Part shown: positions 36,908 through 45,528 of the stretch, piece after piece
How positions within the stretch are numbered: position 1 is the stretch's first letter
Layout: each line of letters begins with the position of its first letter
Translations under genes and position numbers: made by a program
NCBI RefSeq assembly: GCF_000344805.1
Contig: NC_020453.1
Location: forward strand, 4,869,001-4,933,000
DNA: 64,000 nt
Source: Bradyrhizobium oligotrophicum S58
GTDB lineage: Bacteria; Pseudomonadota; Alphaproteobacteria; Rhizobiales; Xanthobacteraceae
Direction of reading: 5' to 3'
Notes under the pieces: model-generated
Told to the model about the DNA's origin: nothing
Database searches by the model: none
What the model saw: only the letters and a program-made list of their open reading frames with translations

Positions 36908-38508
36908 GCGCCCTCGGCAATCCCTACCAGATCGAGCTCGCGGATCGCGGCCTTCACCAGCGGCAACAGGCCGGGCGAGACTGACAGCGCGCGCACGCCC
37001 GCCTCGAGCAGCGCCCGAATGGCCCTGACGTCGCCGGCGGCATCGCCGCAGACGGAAACCTCGACACCGCGCACGCGGCCGGCGCGCACCACATGAGCGA
37101 TCATCGCCAGCACGCCAGGATGCAGCACGTCGGCATAGTCGGCGACCTCGGCGCCGTCGCGCGAGGCGGCGGTGGCATATTGAGTGAGATCATTGGTACC
37201 GATCGAGAAGAAGTCTGCCGCGAAGTTCTGCGCAGCAAGGGCCGCAGCCGGCACCTCGACCATCATGCCGAGGGCCGGCTCGGCAAAGGCGACATTGCTG
37301 TCGGCAAGCTCGGCGAGCACGGCGCGGAGATGGCTGCGCGCCGCGTCCAGCTCGGCGGCATTGGTCACCATCGGCAGCATCACCTTGAGCGGTCCCAGCG
37401 CGGCGGCGCGCGCCAGCGCCCGCAGCTGAATACGAAAGATATCGGCATGACGCAGCGACAGACGGATGCCGCGCAGGCCAAGAAAGGGATTGCTCTCGCC
37501 GTCGATCGTATAGCCCGGGATCGGCTTGTCGCCGCCCGCATCGAGCGTGCGGATCGTGACCGGGCGGCCATCGGCCCAGCGCATGAGATCAGTGTAGGCG
37601 CTGACTTGCGCCTCTTCGTCGTGAAGCAGATTGGCGGTGAGGAATTCGGTGCGTGCCAATCCGACGCCGTCGCAGGCTGCGGCCGGCAACACGGTCATGT
37701 CAGCAGGACCGGAGATGTTGACGAGGACCGCGACCGCCGTACCGTCGCGCGTCAGCGCCTGCTCGCATTGCCGCGCCACGGCCTCCGCCTTGCGGCGGGT
37801 CAGCGTCTCGCCCTCCGCCCGCGCGGCGTCAACATGCTCGACGCCGGGATCGACGACGACGACACCGCGCCCGCCATCGACCAGCAACTGACCGGTGAGT
37901 TCCTCCCATTCATGACCGAGTCCGACCACCATCGGCACGCCGCGACCTCGCGCCAACATCGCGACATGGCTGGTCGGGCTGCCCTCGCCGAGCACGATGC
38001 CGCCGCCCTTCGACCAGTCGATGCCGAGAAAGGCCGACGGCGCAAGATCGCGGGCGACCACGATCGCGCCGTCCAGCAGCTGGCCATCGTCCGCGAGCCC
38101 GAACAGATGCCGCAGCACGCGATCCCGGATGTCGGCCAGATCGCTGGCGCGGGCGCGGAAATATTCGTCGTCGGCCGTCTCGTAGCCCGCGATCTCCTCC
38201 GCCATCGCCGCGCGCCAGGCAACATCGGCCGCGACGCCGCGCTCGATCTGCGCGTAAGCCGTCTCCGTCAGCGCATCGTCTTCGAGCAGCGCGAGCTGGA
38301 AGCCAATCAGCTCGGCGGCATCGCCGGCGAGCTGGCCGATCAGCTCGGCCACCGCCTCGCGTGCGCGCGCAACCGCGGTGGCCAGCACCGCATGCTCCTC
38401 GGCGATGGAGCCCTTGGATCTGCTGGCGCCATCCAACGCATGCAGGATCGTCGCCGGCCCAATCGCCAGCCCGTCCGATGCTGTACGCCCGGAGATCCGC
38501 CGCTCCAT
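36904..38508 (-). CDS. PTS Enzyme I dedicated to dihydroxyacetone kinase
   Basis: This 534-residue phosphoenolpyruvate-protein phosphotransferase starts at the ATG preceded by GAGGAGTGAC, two bases after the HPr stop. It has the phospho-His swivel domain with GSPTSHVAMLARG (His181, equivalent to His189 of Escherichia coli EI). The PEP-binding barrel follows (RTEFLTANLLHDEE, LDAGGDKPIPGY, FSIGTNDLTQYA) with the catalytic cysteine in SVCGDAAGD. It is a complete EI, whereas the EI part of Escherichia coli DhaM is only the N-terminal half. It phosphorylates the HPr encoded just upstream, so the operon supplies its own phosphate relay from PEP. Confidence 0.9.
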   Translation of the reverse strand: MERRISGRTASDGLAIGPATILHALDGASRSKGSIAEEHAVLATAVARAREAVAELIGQLAGDAAELIGFQLALLEDDALTETAYAQIERGVAADVAWRAAMAEEIAGYETADDEYFRARASDLADIRDRVLRHLFGLADDGQLLDGAIVVARDLAPSAFLGIDWSKGGGIVLGEGSPTSHVAMLARGRGVPMVVGLGHEWEELTGQLLVDGGRGVVVVDPGVEHVDAARAEGETLTRRKAEAVARQCEQALTRDGTAVAVLVNISGPADMTVLPAAACDGVGLARTEFLTANLLHDEEAQVSAYTDLMRWADGRPVTIRTLDAGGDKPIPGYTIDGESNPFLGLRGIRLSLRHADIFRIQLRALARAAALGPLKVMLPMVTNAAELDAARSHLRAVLAELADSNVAFAEPALGMMVEVPAAALAAQNFAADFFSIGTNDLTQYATAASRDGAEVADYADVLHPGVLAMIAHVVRAGRVRGVEVSVCGDAAGDVRAIRALLEAGVRALSVSPGLLPLVKAAIRELDLVGIAEGA

Positions 38509-38510
38509 TG

Positions 38511-38813
38511 TCACTCCTCGTCGAACTTGCGGTTGACCAGATCGACCAGCGCGCTGACGGCGGCCTCGGCATCCGCTCCATTGGCGCGCATGAACAGCGT
38601 CTCGCCTTTGGCCGCCTTGACACGCATGATCTTCACCGGGCTCTTGGCGTCGGTCCACGGACCATCGGCCGCGATCGCGATTTCGACGGTCGACGCAAAA
38701 CGCTTGGCGAGCTGGGTGAGCTTGACCGAGGGGCGCGCATGCAGCCCGACCTCGTTCGTCAACAGCGCATGCGCCTTCACGTCCTGCATGCCGATCTCTC
38801 CACCGTCAGCCAT
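38511..38813 (-). CDS. HPr-like phosphocarrier of the dha operon
   Basis: This 100-residue HPr-fold protein has the active histidine in GLHARPSVKLTQLA (His25 from this start). The regulatory Ser46 region has the pattern DAKSPVKIMRV, with Ser at the usual position. A second ATG, eight codons in (MQDVKAH), would give an HPr of the usual size of about 90 residues. It passes phosphate from the adjacent Enzyme I to DhaM. It lies between dhaM (12-base gap) and the EI gene (2-base gap). It is separate from the chromosomal PTS-Ntr NPr expected elsewhere. Confidence 0.9.
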   Translation of the reverse strand: MADGGEIGMQDVKAHALLTNEVGLHARPSVKLTQLAKRFASTVEIAIAADGPWTDAKSPVKIMRVKAAKGETLFMRANGADAEAAVSALVDLVNRKFDEE

Positions 38814-38825
38814 TGTCGTTCTCGT

Positions 38826-39224
38826 TCATCCGCCCATCAGCTCTTCAGCGGTCGCGCGCACGGCGGCGAGCGGCGAGCCGCCCGAGGCCTCCGTCGCCGC
38901 CATCACGGCGCCTTCGACCAGCGGCGCGTTACAGATCACGATGCGGTCGCGCTGCGTCTCCGGCATCATCTCGATCGCCATCTCGCTGTTGGTCTCGGCG
39001 CCGCCGAGGTCGACCAGGATCGCAACACCGGACTCCGACCATGCCTTGCCGATCGCGCCCATGATTGCCCCGACATCGGTGCCGAGCCCGCCATCGGCGT
39101 TGCCGCCGACGGCCGCGAGCGGCACGCTGTCGCCGACCATCTGCCTGACCATGTCGGCCGCGCCTTCCGCCACCTTGGCGGAATGCGAGACGATGACGAT
39201 TCCGACATTCTTCCGTTCACCCAT
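38826..39224 (-). CDS. dhaM: DhaM, mannose-type EIIA of dihydroxyacetone kinase
   Basis: This 132-residue protein is the stand-alone EIIA-mannose-type DhaM domain. The phosphorylated histidine is His14 in VIVSHSAKVAEG, and the family motif GGLGTDVGAI follows. In Escherichia coli this domain is fused to HPr and part of EI; here the three functions are separate genes in a row. It gives phosphate to the ADP bound in DhaL. Its start lies two bases after the dhaL stop. Confidence 0.93.
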   Translation of the reverse strand: MGERKNVGIVIVSHSAKVAEGAADMVRQMVGDSVPLAAVGGNADGGLGTDVGAIMGAIGKAWSESGVAILVDLGGAETNSEMAIEMMPETQRDRIVICNAPLVEGAVMAATEASGGSPLAAVRATAEELMGG

Positions 39225-39226
39225 GA

Positions 39227-39832
39227 TCAGGCCTCATCGAATACGCTGCAGATCGCCTGCACCAGCAGGCTGGACGAGCGGGCGCCGGGATCCATGTGTC
39301 CGATCGAGCGCTCGCCGAGAAAGGAGGCGCGGCCGCGGACCGCCTTCATCGGGATGGTTGCATCCGCGGCCTCCGCTGCAACCGCTGGCAATCGTGTCGC
39401 GATATCTTCGCCTCCAGCGGCAAAGGCGACCTGCACCGGCACCAGCACGTCGAGCATGGTCTTCTGTCCGGCTTCGGACTTGCCGCGCGCCTTGACGTCC
39501 TCGATGGCGCGACCGAGCGCCCCGGCCGCATCGGCAACCGACGGCTCTGTCGGCAGCGCCTTGCCGAGGCCCATCGCGAGCGTGCCATAGAGCGGACCGG
39601 AGGCGCCCCCGACTTTCATCACCAGCGTCATGCCGATCGCCTTCAGCGCATCCGGCAGCGGCTTGGCCGTGATGTTGCTGGCATCAGCGAGCACGGCCTC
39701 GAAACCACGCTTCATGTTGAGTCCGTGATCGCCATCGCCGATCGCCGAATCCAACGCCGTCAGTTCCTCGGCGTGGGCGATGATGGCGTCAGCCATCGCC
39801 GCGATCAGTCGGCTTTTGAAGTCCTGGTCCAT
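39227..39832 (-). CDS. dhaL: Dihydroxyacetone kinase subunit DhaL
   Basis: This 201-residue protein binds ADP through the magnesium site formed by aspartates in LDSAIGDGDHGLNM, the DhaL signature, and has the glycine-rich MKVGGASGPLYGT loop. It accepts phosphate from DhaM and hands it to dihydroxyacetone held on DhaK. It follows the transporter ATPase gene by three bases, which ties kinase expression to uptake. Confidence 0.95.
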   Translation of the reverse strand: MDQDFKSRLIAAMADAIIAHAEELTALDSAIGDGDHGLNMKRGFEAVLADASNITAKPLPDALKAIGMTLVMKVGGASGPLYGTLAMGLGKALPTEPSVADAAGALGRAIEDVKARGKSEAGQKTMLDVLVPVQVAFAAGGEDIATRLPAVAAEAADATIPMKAVRGRASFLGERSIGHMDPGARSSSLLVQAICSVFDEA

Positions 39833-39835
39833 GCT

Positions 39836-40846
39836 CTATCTCACCCGCTGGCCATCCCGGTCGAACAGCAGCGGCCGGGTGAACTCGATAGCGACGGCGT
39901 CGCCGACTTTCAATTCCGTATCCGGCTCGACCAGGCTGACGATGGTCTGGTCCTGTAACGTGATATGCAGATGATTCTGATCACCGAGATGCTCGATCCA
40001 CTTCACCCGTGCGTCCGCACCGTTTTTGGCGGGACGAACGGTCATGTGCTCGGTGCGCGCGCCGATGGTCGCGACGTCACCGGGCACCGCGAGATCCGGG
40101 AACAGCTTGCGCGGCAGCAGATTGATGCCGGGGCTGCCGAGCCGGGTCGCTACATAGGTGTTGGCCGGGTCCTCATAGACTTCGCGCGGACTGCCGACCT
40201 GCACCAGCCGGCCCTGCTCGATCACGCCGATCCGGTTGGCCAGGGTCATCGCCTCAATCTGGTCGTGCGTGACATAGAGCATGGTGGCGCCGAGGTCCTG
40301 CTGGATGCGCTTGAGCTCGATGCGCAGCTCCGAGCGGAGCTTGGCGTCGAGCGACGACAGCGGCTCGTCGAGCAGCGCGATCGCAGGACGCCGCACCAGC
40401 GCGCGGCCGATGGCGACGCGCTGCATCTGGCCGCCGGAAAGTTGGGTGGCGCGGTTGCCGAGCTTGTCGTCGATCCTCAGCATCGCCGCGATCTCGCCCA
40501 CGATGCGCTTGATCTCAGGCTCCGGCGTCCTGCGCACGGGCGAGCGCAGCGGGAAGGCGAGGTTGTCGTAGACCGACAGATGCGGATAGAGCGAGTACTG
40601 CTGGAACACGAAGGTGACGTCGCGCGCCGCAGGGGTCGCCTGGGTCTGCTCAATGCCGCCGATGGTGACGGTGCCGCTGTCGGGCATCTCCAATCCGGCG
40701 ACCAGCCGCAACGTCGTGGTCTTGCCGGCTCCGGTCGGACCCAGCAGCACGACGAGCTCACCGTCACGGATCGTCAGCGAGAGATCCCGCACCGCAGGCT
40801 TGATGCCGAAAGATTTGCTGACGGCGTTGAGGCGCGTCTCAGCCAT
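39836..40846 (-). CDS. Sugar/polyol ABC transporter ATP-binding protein (second)
   Basis: This 336-residue ATPase starts at the ATG before AETRLNAVSKSFG and overlaps the other ATPase gene by eight bases. It has Walker A GPTGAGKTT, signature LSGGQMQRVAIG, Walker B IALLDEPLSSLD, and a MalK-type regulatory domain at the C-terminus. Two distinct ATPases for one importer make a heterodimer, as in the rhizobial glycerol transporter GlpSTPQUV. It is followed at once by dhaL. Confidence 0.92.
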   Translation of the reverse strand: MAETRLNAVSKSFGIKPAVRDLSLTIRDGELVVLLGPTGAGKTTTLRLVAGLEMPDSGTVTIGGIEQTQATPAARDVTFVFQQYSLYPHLSVYDNLAFPLRSPVRRTPEPEIKRIVGEIAAMLRIDDKLGNRATQLSGGQMQRVAIGRALVRRPAIALLDEPLSSLDAKLRSELRIELKRIQQDLGATMLYVTHDQIEAMTLANRIGVIEQGRLVQVGSPREVYEDPANTYVATRLGSPGINLLPRKLFPDLAVPGDVATIGARTEHMTVRPAKNGADARVKWIEHLGDQNHLHITLQDQTIVSLVEPDTELKVGDAVAIEFTRPLLFDRDGQRVR

Positions 40847-41948
40847 GACGGCCTCCCCTCGCCGGCTGCTCATACAGCGCGGTGCGAATAGCAAGGCCGG
40901 TGGCAGCATTGAACAGCGACAGCCGGTCGGCGCGGAAGTTGAGCCCGACCGGCTCCGCCCGCTCGACACGGATGGCCGCGGACGTGCGCGCCTTCACCGT
41001 GCCATGGGCGGTGGTGACGGTGACGATCTGCGTGGTGCCGAGATATTCGGCGCCGAACACCTCGCCGCGCAAGCCGCCGTCAGCCGTGAGCATCACCTGC
41101 TCCGGCCGCACGCCGAGCACCAGCTCGCTCGTCCCGGCATCCTCGCGCAGCTCGGGCACGCCGATTTCGGCACCATCGATGCGCACGCTGTTGGCCCCGG
41201 CTGCCAGCCGGTCCTCGAAACGGATGAAGTTCATCGCCGGCGAGCCGATGAAGTCGGCAACGAACATGGTGGCGGGACGGTCATAGATTTCCTGCGGGGT
41301 GCCGAGCTGCTCGACCATACCGCGATTCATGACCGCGATCTTGTCGGCCATCGACATCGCTTCGAGCTGGTCGTGGGTGACGAACACGGTGGTGGCCTTG
41401 AGGCGGTCGTGCAATGCGCGCAGCTCGCCGCACATGACGTGGCGGAACTCGGCATCGAGCGCGCCGAGAGGCTCATCCATCAGGAACGCCTTGGGCTCGC
41501 GCACAATGGCGCGGCCGAGGGCGACGCGCTGACGATCGCCGCTGGACAATCCGCTAACCGGACGATCGAGCAGATGATCGATGCGGAGAATGCGCGCCGC
41601 CTCCTCCACGCGCCGCTTGATCTCTGCCTTGGGCACGCCCATCGAGATCAGCGGAAAGGCGATGTTCTTGCGCACGTTCATGTGTGGGTACAGCGCGAAC
41701 AATTGGAACACCATGGCGATGTCGCGCTCGCGGGCGCGGCGGAAGGTGACGTCCTCGCCGCCCAGGCTGATCGTCCCCGAGGTCGGCAGCTCCAGCCCTG
41801 CGATCATGCGCAAGGTCGTGGTCTTGCCGCAGCCGGAGGGACCGAGCAGGCAGAAGAACTCGCCGTCGGCGATGGTGAAGCTGGTGCCACGCACGGCCGC
41901 GAAACCGCCGAACTGCTTGACCAGTTTTTCGATCCGGATCTCTGCCAT
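40839..41948 (-). CDS. Sugar/polyol ABC transporter ATP-binding protein (first)
   Basis: This 369-residue MalK/UgpC-type ATPase has Walker A GPSGCGKTT, signature LSSGDRQRVALG (GGQ changed to SGD) and Walker B AFLMDEPLGALD, plus the C-terminal regulatory beta domains. The altered signature is worth noting because the partner ATPase keeps the consensus, which suggests that the two sites of the heterodimer are not equal. It starts four bases after the small membrane protein gene. Confidence 0.92.
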   Translation of the reverse strand: MAEIRIEKLVKQFGGFAAVRGTSFTIADGEFFCLLGPSGCGKTTTLRMIAGLELPTSGTISLGGEDVTFRRARERDIAMVFQLFALYPHMNVRKNIAFPLISMGVPKAEIKRRVEEAARILRIDHLLDRPVSGLSSGDRQRVALGRAIVREPKAFLMDEPLGALDAEFRHVMCGELRALHDRLKATTVFVTHDQLEAMSMADKIAVMNRGMVEQLGTPQEIYDRPATMFVADFIGSPAMNFIRFEDRLAAGANSVRIDGAEIGVPELREDAGTSELVLGVRPEQVMLTADGGLRGEVFGAEYLGTTQIVTVTTAHGTVKARTSAAIRVERAEPVGLNFRADRLSLFNAATGLAIRTALYEQPARGGRHG

Positions 41949-41952
41949 GGCG

Positions 41953-42171
41953 TCAATCCGGGAACTTGGAGACGATGGTGAACATCACGACGCCAGCCAG
42001 CGTGATGACGAAGGAATAGGTATAGAGCACCAGCGCGAACGGCTGCAGCAGCATCAGCACGCCCGCCGCGATCAGGATCGTCGCCACTGTCTCCATGGGG
42101 CCGCGACGCAGCGCCCGCGGCCAGCGCGGGCTCGCAACATCGGCCGTCTTCCTTTGAATGACCTGGCTCAT
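41953..42171 (-). CDS. Small membrane protein of the polyol ABC operon
   Basis: This 72-residue protein has a basic N-terminus (RWPRALRRG) and two hydrophobic helices at about residues 26-45 and 48-67. It overlaps the permease gene by four bases. The rhizobial glycerol importer also has a small membrane protein, GlpU, in its operon, but this sequence does not look like that family. It may be an accessory part of the permease complex. Function is unknown. Confidence 0.75.
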   Translation of the reverse strand: MSQVIQRKTADVASPRWPRALRRGPMETVATILIAAGVLMLLQPFALVLYTYSFVITLAGVVMFTIVSKFPD

Positions 42172-43121
42172 TTGCGCACCGCTCCGAATGTGATGCCGCG
42201 CAACAGATGCTTCCGTAGCAGCACGGTGAACACGACGATCGGAATCAGGAACAGCGTGGTGCCGGCCGCGACCGCGGGCCAGTCCTGCCCGCCCTCACCG
42301 ATGATGATCGGGATGAAGGGCGGCGCGGTCTGCGCCGTGCCCGAGGTCAGAAGCACCGCGAAGGCATATTCGTTCCAGGCGAAGATCAGGCAGAAGATCG
42401 CGGTGGCGACGATGCCGGTGGTGGCCTGCGGCAGCACCACCTTGAAGAACGCCTGCAGCCGCGTGTAGCCGTCGACCATCGCCGCGTCCTCATATTCCCG
42501 CGGGATCTCATCCATGAAGCCCTTGAGCAGCCAGACCGCGAGCGAGATGTTGACGGAGGTGTAGAGCAGGATCATGCCGAGCCTGGTGTCCGACAGTCCG
42601 AGCTCGCGGTACATCAGATAGATCGGAATCGCGACAGCGATCGGCGGCATCATGCGTGTCGACAGGATGAAGAACATGAGATCGTCCTTCAGCGGCACCT
42701 TGAAGCGCGAGAACGCGTAGGCTGCAAGCGTGCCGAGCACGACCGACAGCGCCGTCGAGCCGAACGCGATCACCAGCGAGTTCACATAGCGCGGGATATA
42801 GTTCGACGGTCCCGCGACCACCATGTTGCGGCCGCGCGAGACGCGGTCGCACACATCCGTGGCCGGCGGCAGCTTGGCCATATACTCCGGCGTCTGCCGC
42901 GTCCGCGTCGTGAACAGGTTGCAATAGCCTTCCAGGGTCGGCTCGCCCACGAGCTTAGGCGGATAGGCGATCGCGTCCGACGGCGACTTGAAGCCGGTCA
43001 TGACGATCCACAGCAGCGGCACCAGCGTGATCAGCGCATAGGCGATGACCACGCCGGCCGCGATCCGCTTCACGAGCGGCGACGGATCGACCACGGAATG
43101 GGCGGTTGCGAGACCGGTCAT
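42168..43121 (-). CDS. Sugar/polyol ABC permease (MalG-like)
   Basis: This 317-residue permease starts at the ATG before TGLATAHSVVDPS, overlapping the upstream permease by four bases. It has six expected helices and the ATPase-contact EAA loop (EYEDAAMVDGYTRLQAFFKVVLPQ). A long periplasmic insertion between the first two helices (about residues 55-120, with a Cys pair in YCNLFTTRT and DVCDRVSRG) is larger than in MalG and could form a disulfide. Confidence 0.9.
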   Translation of the reverse strand: MTGLATAHSVVDPSPLVKRIAAGVVIAYALITLVPLLWIVMTGFKSPSDAIAYPPKLVGEPTLEGYCNLFTTRTRQTPEYMAKLPPATDVCDRVSRGRNMVVAGPSNYIPRYVNSLVIAFGSTALSVVLGTLAAYAFSRFKVPLKDDLMFFILSTRMMPPIAVAIPIYLMYRELGLSDTRLGMILLYTSVNISLAVWLLKGFMDEIPREYEDAAMVDGYTRLQAFFKVVLPQATTGIVATAIFCLIFAWNEYAFAVLLTSGTAQTAPPFIPIIIGEGGQDWPAVAAGTTLFLIPIVVFTVLLRKHLLRGITFGAVRK

Positions 43122-44080
43122 CGGTTTTTCACCCGGTTGAGCGCCTTGACGTAGATATTGGCGAGACCAAACACCGTGACGAACAGGATGATGGCGAAGG
43201 CCGAAGAATAGCCGGTGCGCCACTTCTCGAACGCCTCGCGCTTCAAGGTGATCGAGGCCACTTCAGTGGTCGAGCCGGGTCCGCCGCCGGTCAGGAGGTT
43301 CACCATGTCGAACATCTTGAAGTTCTCGATCCCCCGAAACAGCACCGCCAGCATGATGAAAGGCAGCGCCATCGGCAGAGTGATCGACCAGAACTGCCGC
43401 CACGGCGAGGCGCGGTCGACTTCGGCCGCCTCATAGATGTAGTCGGGAATCGAACGCAGCCCGGCGAGACAGATCAGCATCACGTAGGGCGTCCACATCC
43501 AGGTGTCGACGATGACGATCGCCCAGGGTGCGAGCGGCACCTGCGCCAGCATCTGGAACGACGATGCGGGCGCGCCGGTCGCGGCCGAGATGACGTAATT
43601 GAACAGGCCGATTTGCGGCTGGTACAGGAAGGTCCAGAAATTACCGACCACGGCCGGCGACAGCATCATCGGCAACAGGATCAGCGTGGTCCACAGGCCA
43701 TGGCCGCGGAATTTCTTGTCGATCAGCCAGGCCAGGGTGAAGCCGAGCACGGTCTGGATCAGGATGCTCCAGAACACGAAACGCGCAGTCACGGTCATCG
43801 CCGCCCAGACATCCGGATCGGTCAGGATCGACTGGTAGTTGGCGAGCCCGACATCGAGCACCGTCGCATTCGGCCGGTTGGCGCGGTAGTTGGTGAAGGA
43901 CAGCCGGATGGTCCAGATCAGCGGAAAGATGTTGATCGCGAGCAGCAGCAGCATGGTCGGGGTGATGAACAGCCAGGCGATGGCGCGCTCGGACAGGCCG
44001 CGAGCGCGGCGCGCCACGACAGGCGGCGTCACCATGGCGGCGCGGTCGACGAGGCCGCTCAATCCGGTTTGGTCGGTCAT
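43118..44080 (-). CDS. Sugar/polyol ABC permease (MalF-like)
   Basis: This 320-residue permease has six helices (first: AWLFITPTMLLLLAINIFPLIW) and the EAA loop in YIYEAAEVDRASPWRQFWSI. It is the first of the two permease genes, separated by 116 bases and a strong hairpin from the gene for the binding protein. Confidence 0.9.
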   Translation of the reverse strand: MTDQTGLSGLVDRAAMVTPPVVARRARGLSERAIAWLFITPTMLLLLAINIFPLIWTIRLSFTNYRANRPNATVLDVGLANYQSILTDPDVWAAMTVTARFVFWSILIQTVLGFTLAWLIDKKFRGHGLWTTLILLPMMLSPAVVGNFWTFLYQPQIGLFNYVISAATGAPASSFQMLAQVPLAPWAIVIVDTWMWTPYVMLICLAGLRSIPDYIYEAAEVDRASPWRQFWSITLPMALPFIMLAVLFRGIENFKMFDMVNLLTGGGPGSTTEVASITLKREAFEKWRTGYSSAFAIILFVTVFGLANIYVKALNRVKNR

Positions 44081-44131
44081 GCGAGGGACTACTTCACTGC
44101 TGCTTCAGGCTTGCGGTGGGTCGGGTGGTCC

Positions 44132-44154
44132 GCCGGCAGGCTGAGCCTGCCGGC
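44132..44154 (-). promoter_or_regulatory. Strong hairpin between binding-protein and permease genes
   Basis: GCCGGCAGGC-TGA-GCCTGCCGGC is a perfect 10-bp GC-rich stem with a three-base loop, 42 bases after the stop of the solute-binding protein gene. There is no T run. Such hairpins commonly stabilise the upstream mRNA or cause partial termination, so that the binding protein is made in excess over the membrane parts. Confidence 0.65.
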
Positions 44155-44196
44155 AGCATCGATCGTGACGCATCGCATTCGAGGCGCTGCTGGTCA

Positions 44197-45528
44197 TCAG
44201 AGCTTGCCGTCCTCCTTGAACACCTTGGTCCAGTCCACGATCAGCCCGTCGAGCGCGCCCTTGGCCGTACCCTGGTCGGCGACGACATAGTCGTGAACGC
44301 GCTTCTGCATCGCGAGCAGCAGCTGCGCGTAGGACGGCTCGGCCCAGAAGTCGACCACCTGGTCCATCGCCACCAGGAAGTCGGCCGCGAACGGCGCGGT
44401 GTTTTTGAAGTTGGGATCGTTGAGCACGCCCTTGTGGCAGCTGTAGCCGCCGAGCGCCCACCACTTCTTCTGGGTGTCAAGCGAGGCGAACCATTTGATG
44501 TAGGCCAAAGCCTCGGGGCGGTTCGGCGAATAGGCCACCACCGAGATGCCCTGCCCGCCGAGCTGCGAGCCCTTTTCCTTCTGCGCCGGGTTGACGAAGA
44601 AGCCTATTCTGTCGCCGCCGACATTGGGGTCCTTGTAGAGCCCCGGGAAGAACGCGAACCAGTTCATCTGCAGCGCGACCTGGCCGGACTTGAAGGCGTC
44701 GAGCCCTTCCTGCATGTAACCGTTGGAATAACCCGGGGGCGTGCAGCACTTGTAGAGCGCCTTATAGAATTCGAGGCCCTTCACGGCGTCGTCGGAGTTG
44801 ACGAAGCCCTGCATGTCATACGGCTTCTTCGGGTTCTGATATTTGAAGCCGAACGGATAGAGCGCGTTGGTGACACCCATGGTGATGCCTTCCGAACCGC
44901 GCTCGGTGAAGATCGCCGCGCCATAGACGGTCTTGCCGTCGATCACGCGCTTCTGGAAGAACTCGGCGATGTCCTTCAGCTCTTCCTGCGTCTTCGGCAC
45001 CTCGAGCTCACGGCCGAACTTCTTCTTGAACTCTTCCCTGATCTCCGGCCGCGAGAACCAGTCCTTGCGATAGGTCCAGCCATTGGCGTCGCCCATCGCC
45101 GGGAGTGCCCAGTAGTTCGGCGAGCCCTTCGGCCATTCGGCATAACCGGCCACCGTGGCGGGCATGAAGTCGGAGATCTTGATGCCTTCCTTGTCGAAGA
45201 ACTCGTTGAGCTTGACGTACTGGCCGTTCTCGGCAGCGCCACCGATCCACTGGGAGTCGCCGATCATCAGGTCGCACAGCTTGCCCTTGGAGTTGAGCTC
45301 ATTGAGCATGCGGTCGGCGAAGTTCGGCCATGGCACGAACTCGAACTTCATGTTGACGCCGGTCTTGGCCGTGAAGTCCTTCGACAGCTCGACCAGCGCG
45401 TTGGCGGGGTCCCACGCGGCCCAGCACAGGGTGATCGTCTTTCCCTCGGCGCGCGCCGGCGCGGACGCGCCGAACGCCGCGGCGGCGGCGACCGTCGCCG
45501 TCAGTGCAAATGTCTGCAGCAACTTCAT
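44197..45528 (-). CDS. Sugar/polyol ABC solute-binding protein (family 1)
   Basis: This 443-residue periplasmic protein starts at the ATG preceded by GGGAGGGAGTG; the signal peptide KLLQTFALTATVAAAAAFGA ends near ARAEG. The mature part has family 1 traits (WAAWDPANALVELSKDFTAK near the start; YPFGFKYQNP; GYSNGYMQEGLDAFKSGQVA, a typical ligand-site helix). Four cysteines (KLCDL, YKCCTP, YSCHK) may form disulfides. It is the first gene of the dha operon, so its ligand should give dihydroxyacetone, for example glycerol, dihydroxyacetone itself or another polyol. Confidence 0.9.
   Translation of the reverse strand: MKLLQTFALTATVAAAAAFGASAPARAEGKTITLCWAAWDPANALVELSKDFTAKTGVNMKFEFVPWPNFADRMLNELNSKGKLCDLMIGDSQWIGGAAENGQYVKLNEFFDKEGIKISDFMPATVAGYAEWPKGSPNYWALPAMGDANGWTYRKDWFSRPEIREEFKKKFGRELEVPKTQEELKDIAEFFQKRVIDGKTVYGAAIFTERGSEGITMGVTNALYPFGFKYQNPKKPYDMQGFVNSDDAVKGLEFYKALYKCCTPPGYSNGYMQEGLDAFKSGQVALQMNWFAFFPGLYKDPNVGGDRIGFFVNPAQKEKGSQLGGQGISVVAYSPNRPEALAYIKWFASLDTQKKWWALGGYSCHKGVLNDPNFKNTAPFAADFLVAMDQVVDFWAEPSYAQLLLAMQKRVHDYVVADQGTAKGALDGLIVDWTKVFKEDGKL

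Noticed and set aside
41953..42171. Idea that the small membrane protein is GlpU of the rhizobial glycerol transporter
   Set aside because: The position fits, but the sequence does not show the GlpU/DUF2160 pattern, so a glycerol assignment cannot rest on it.
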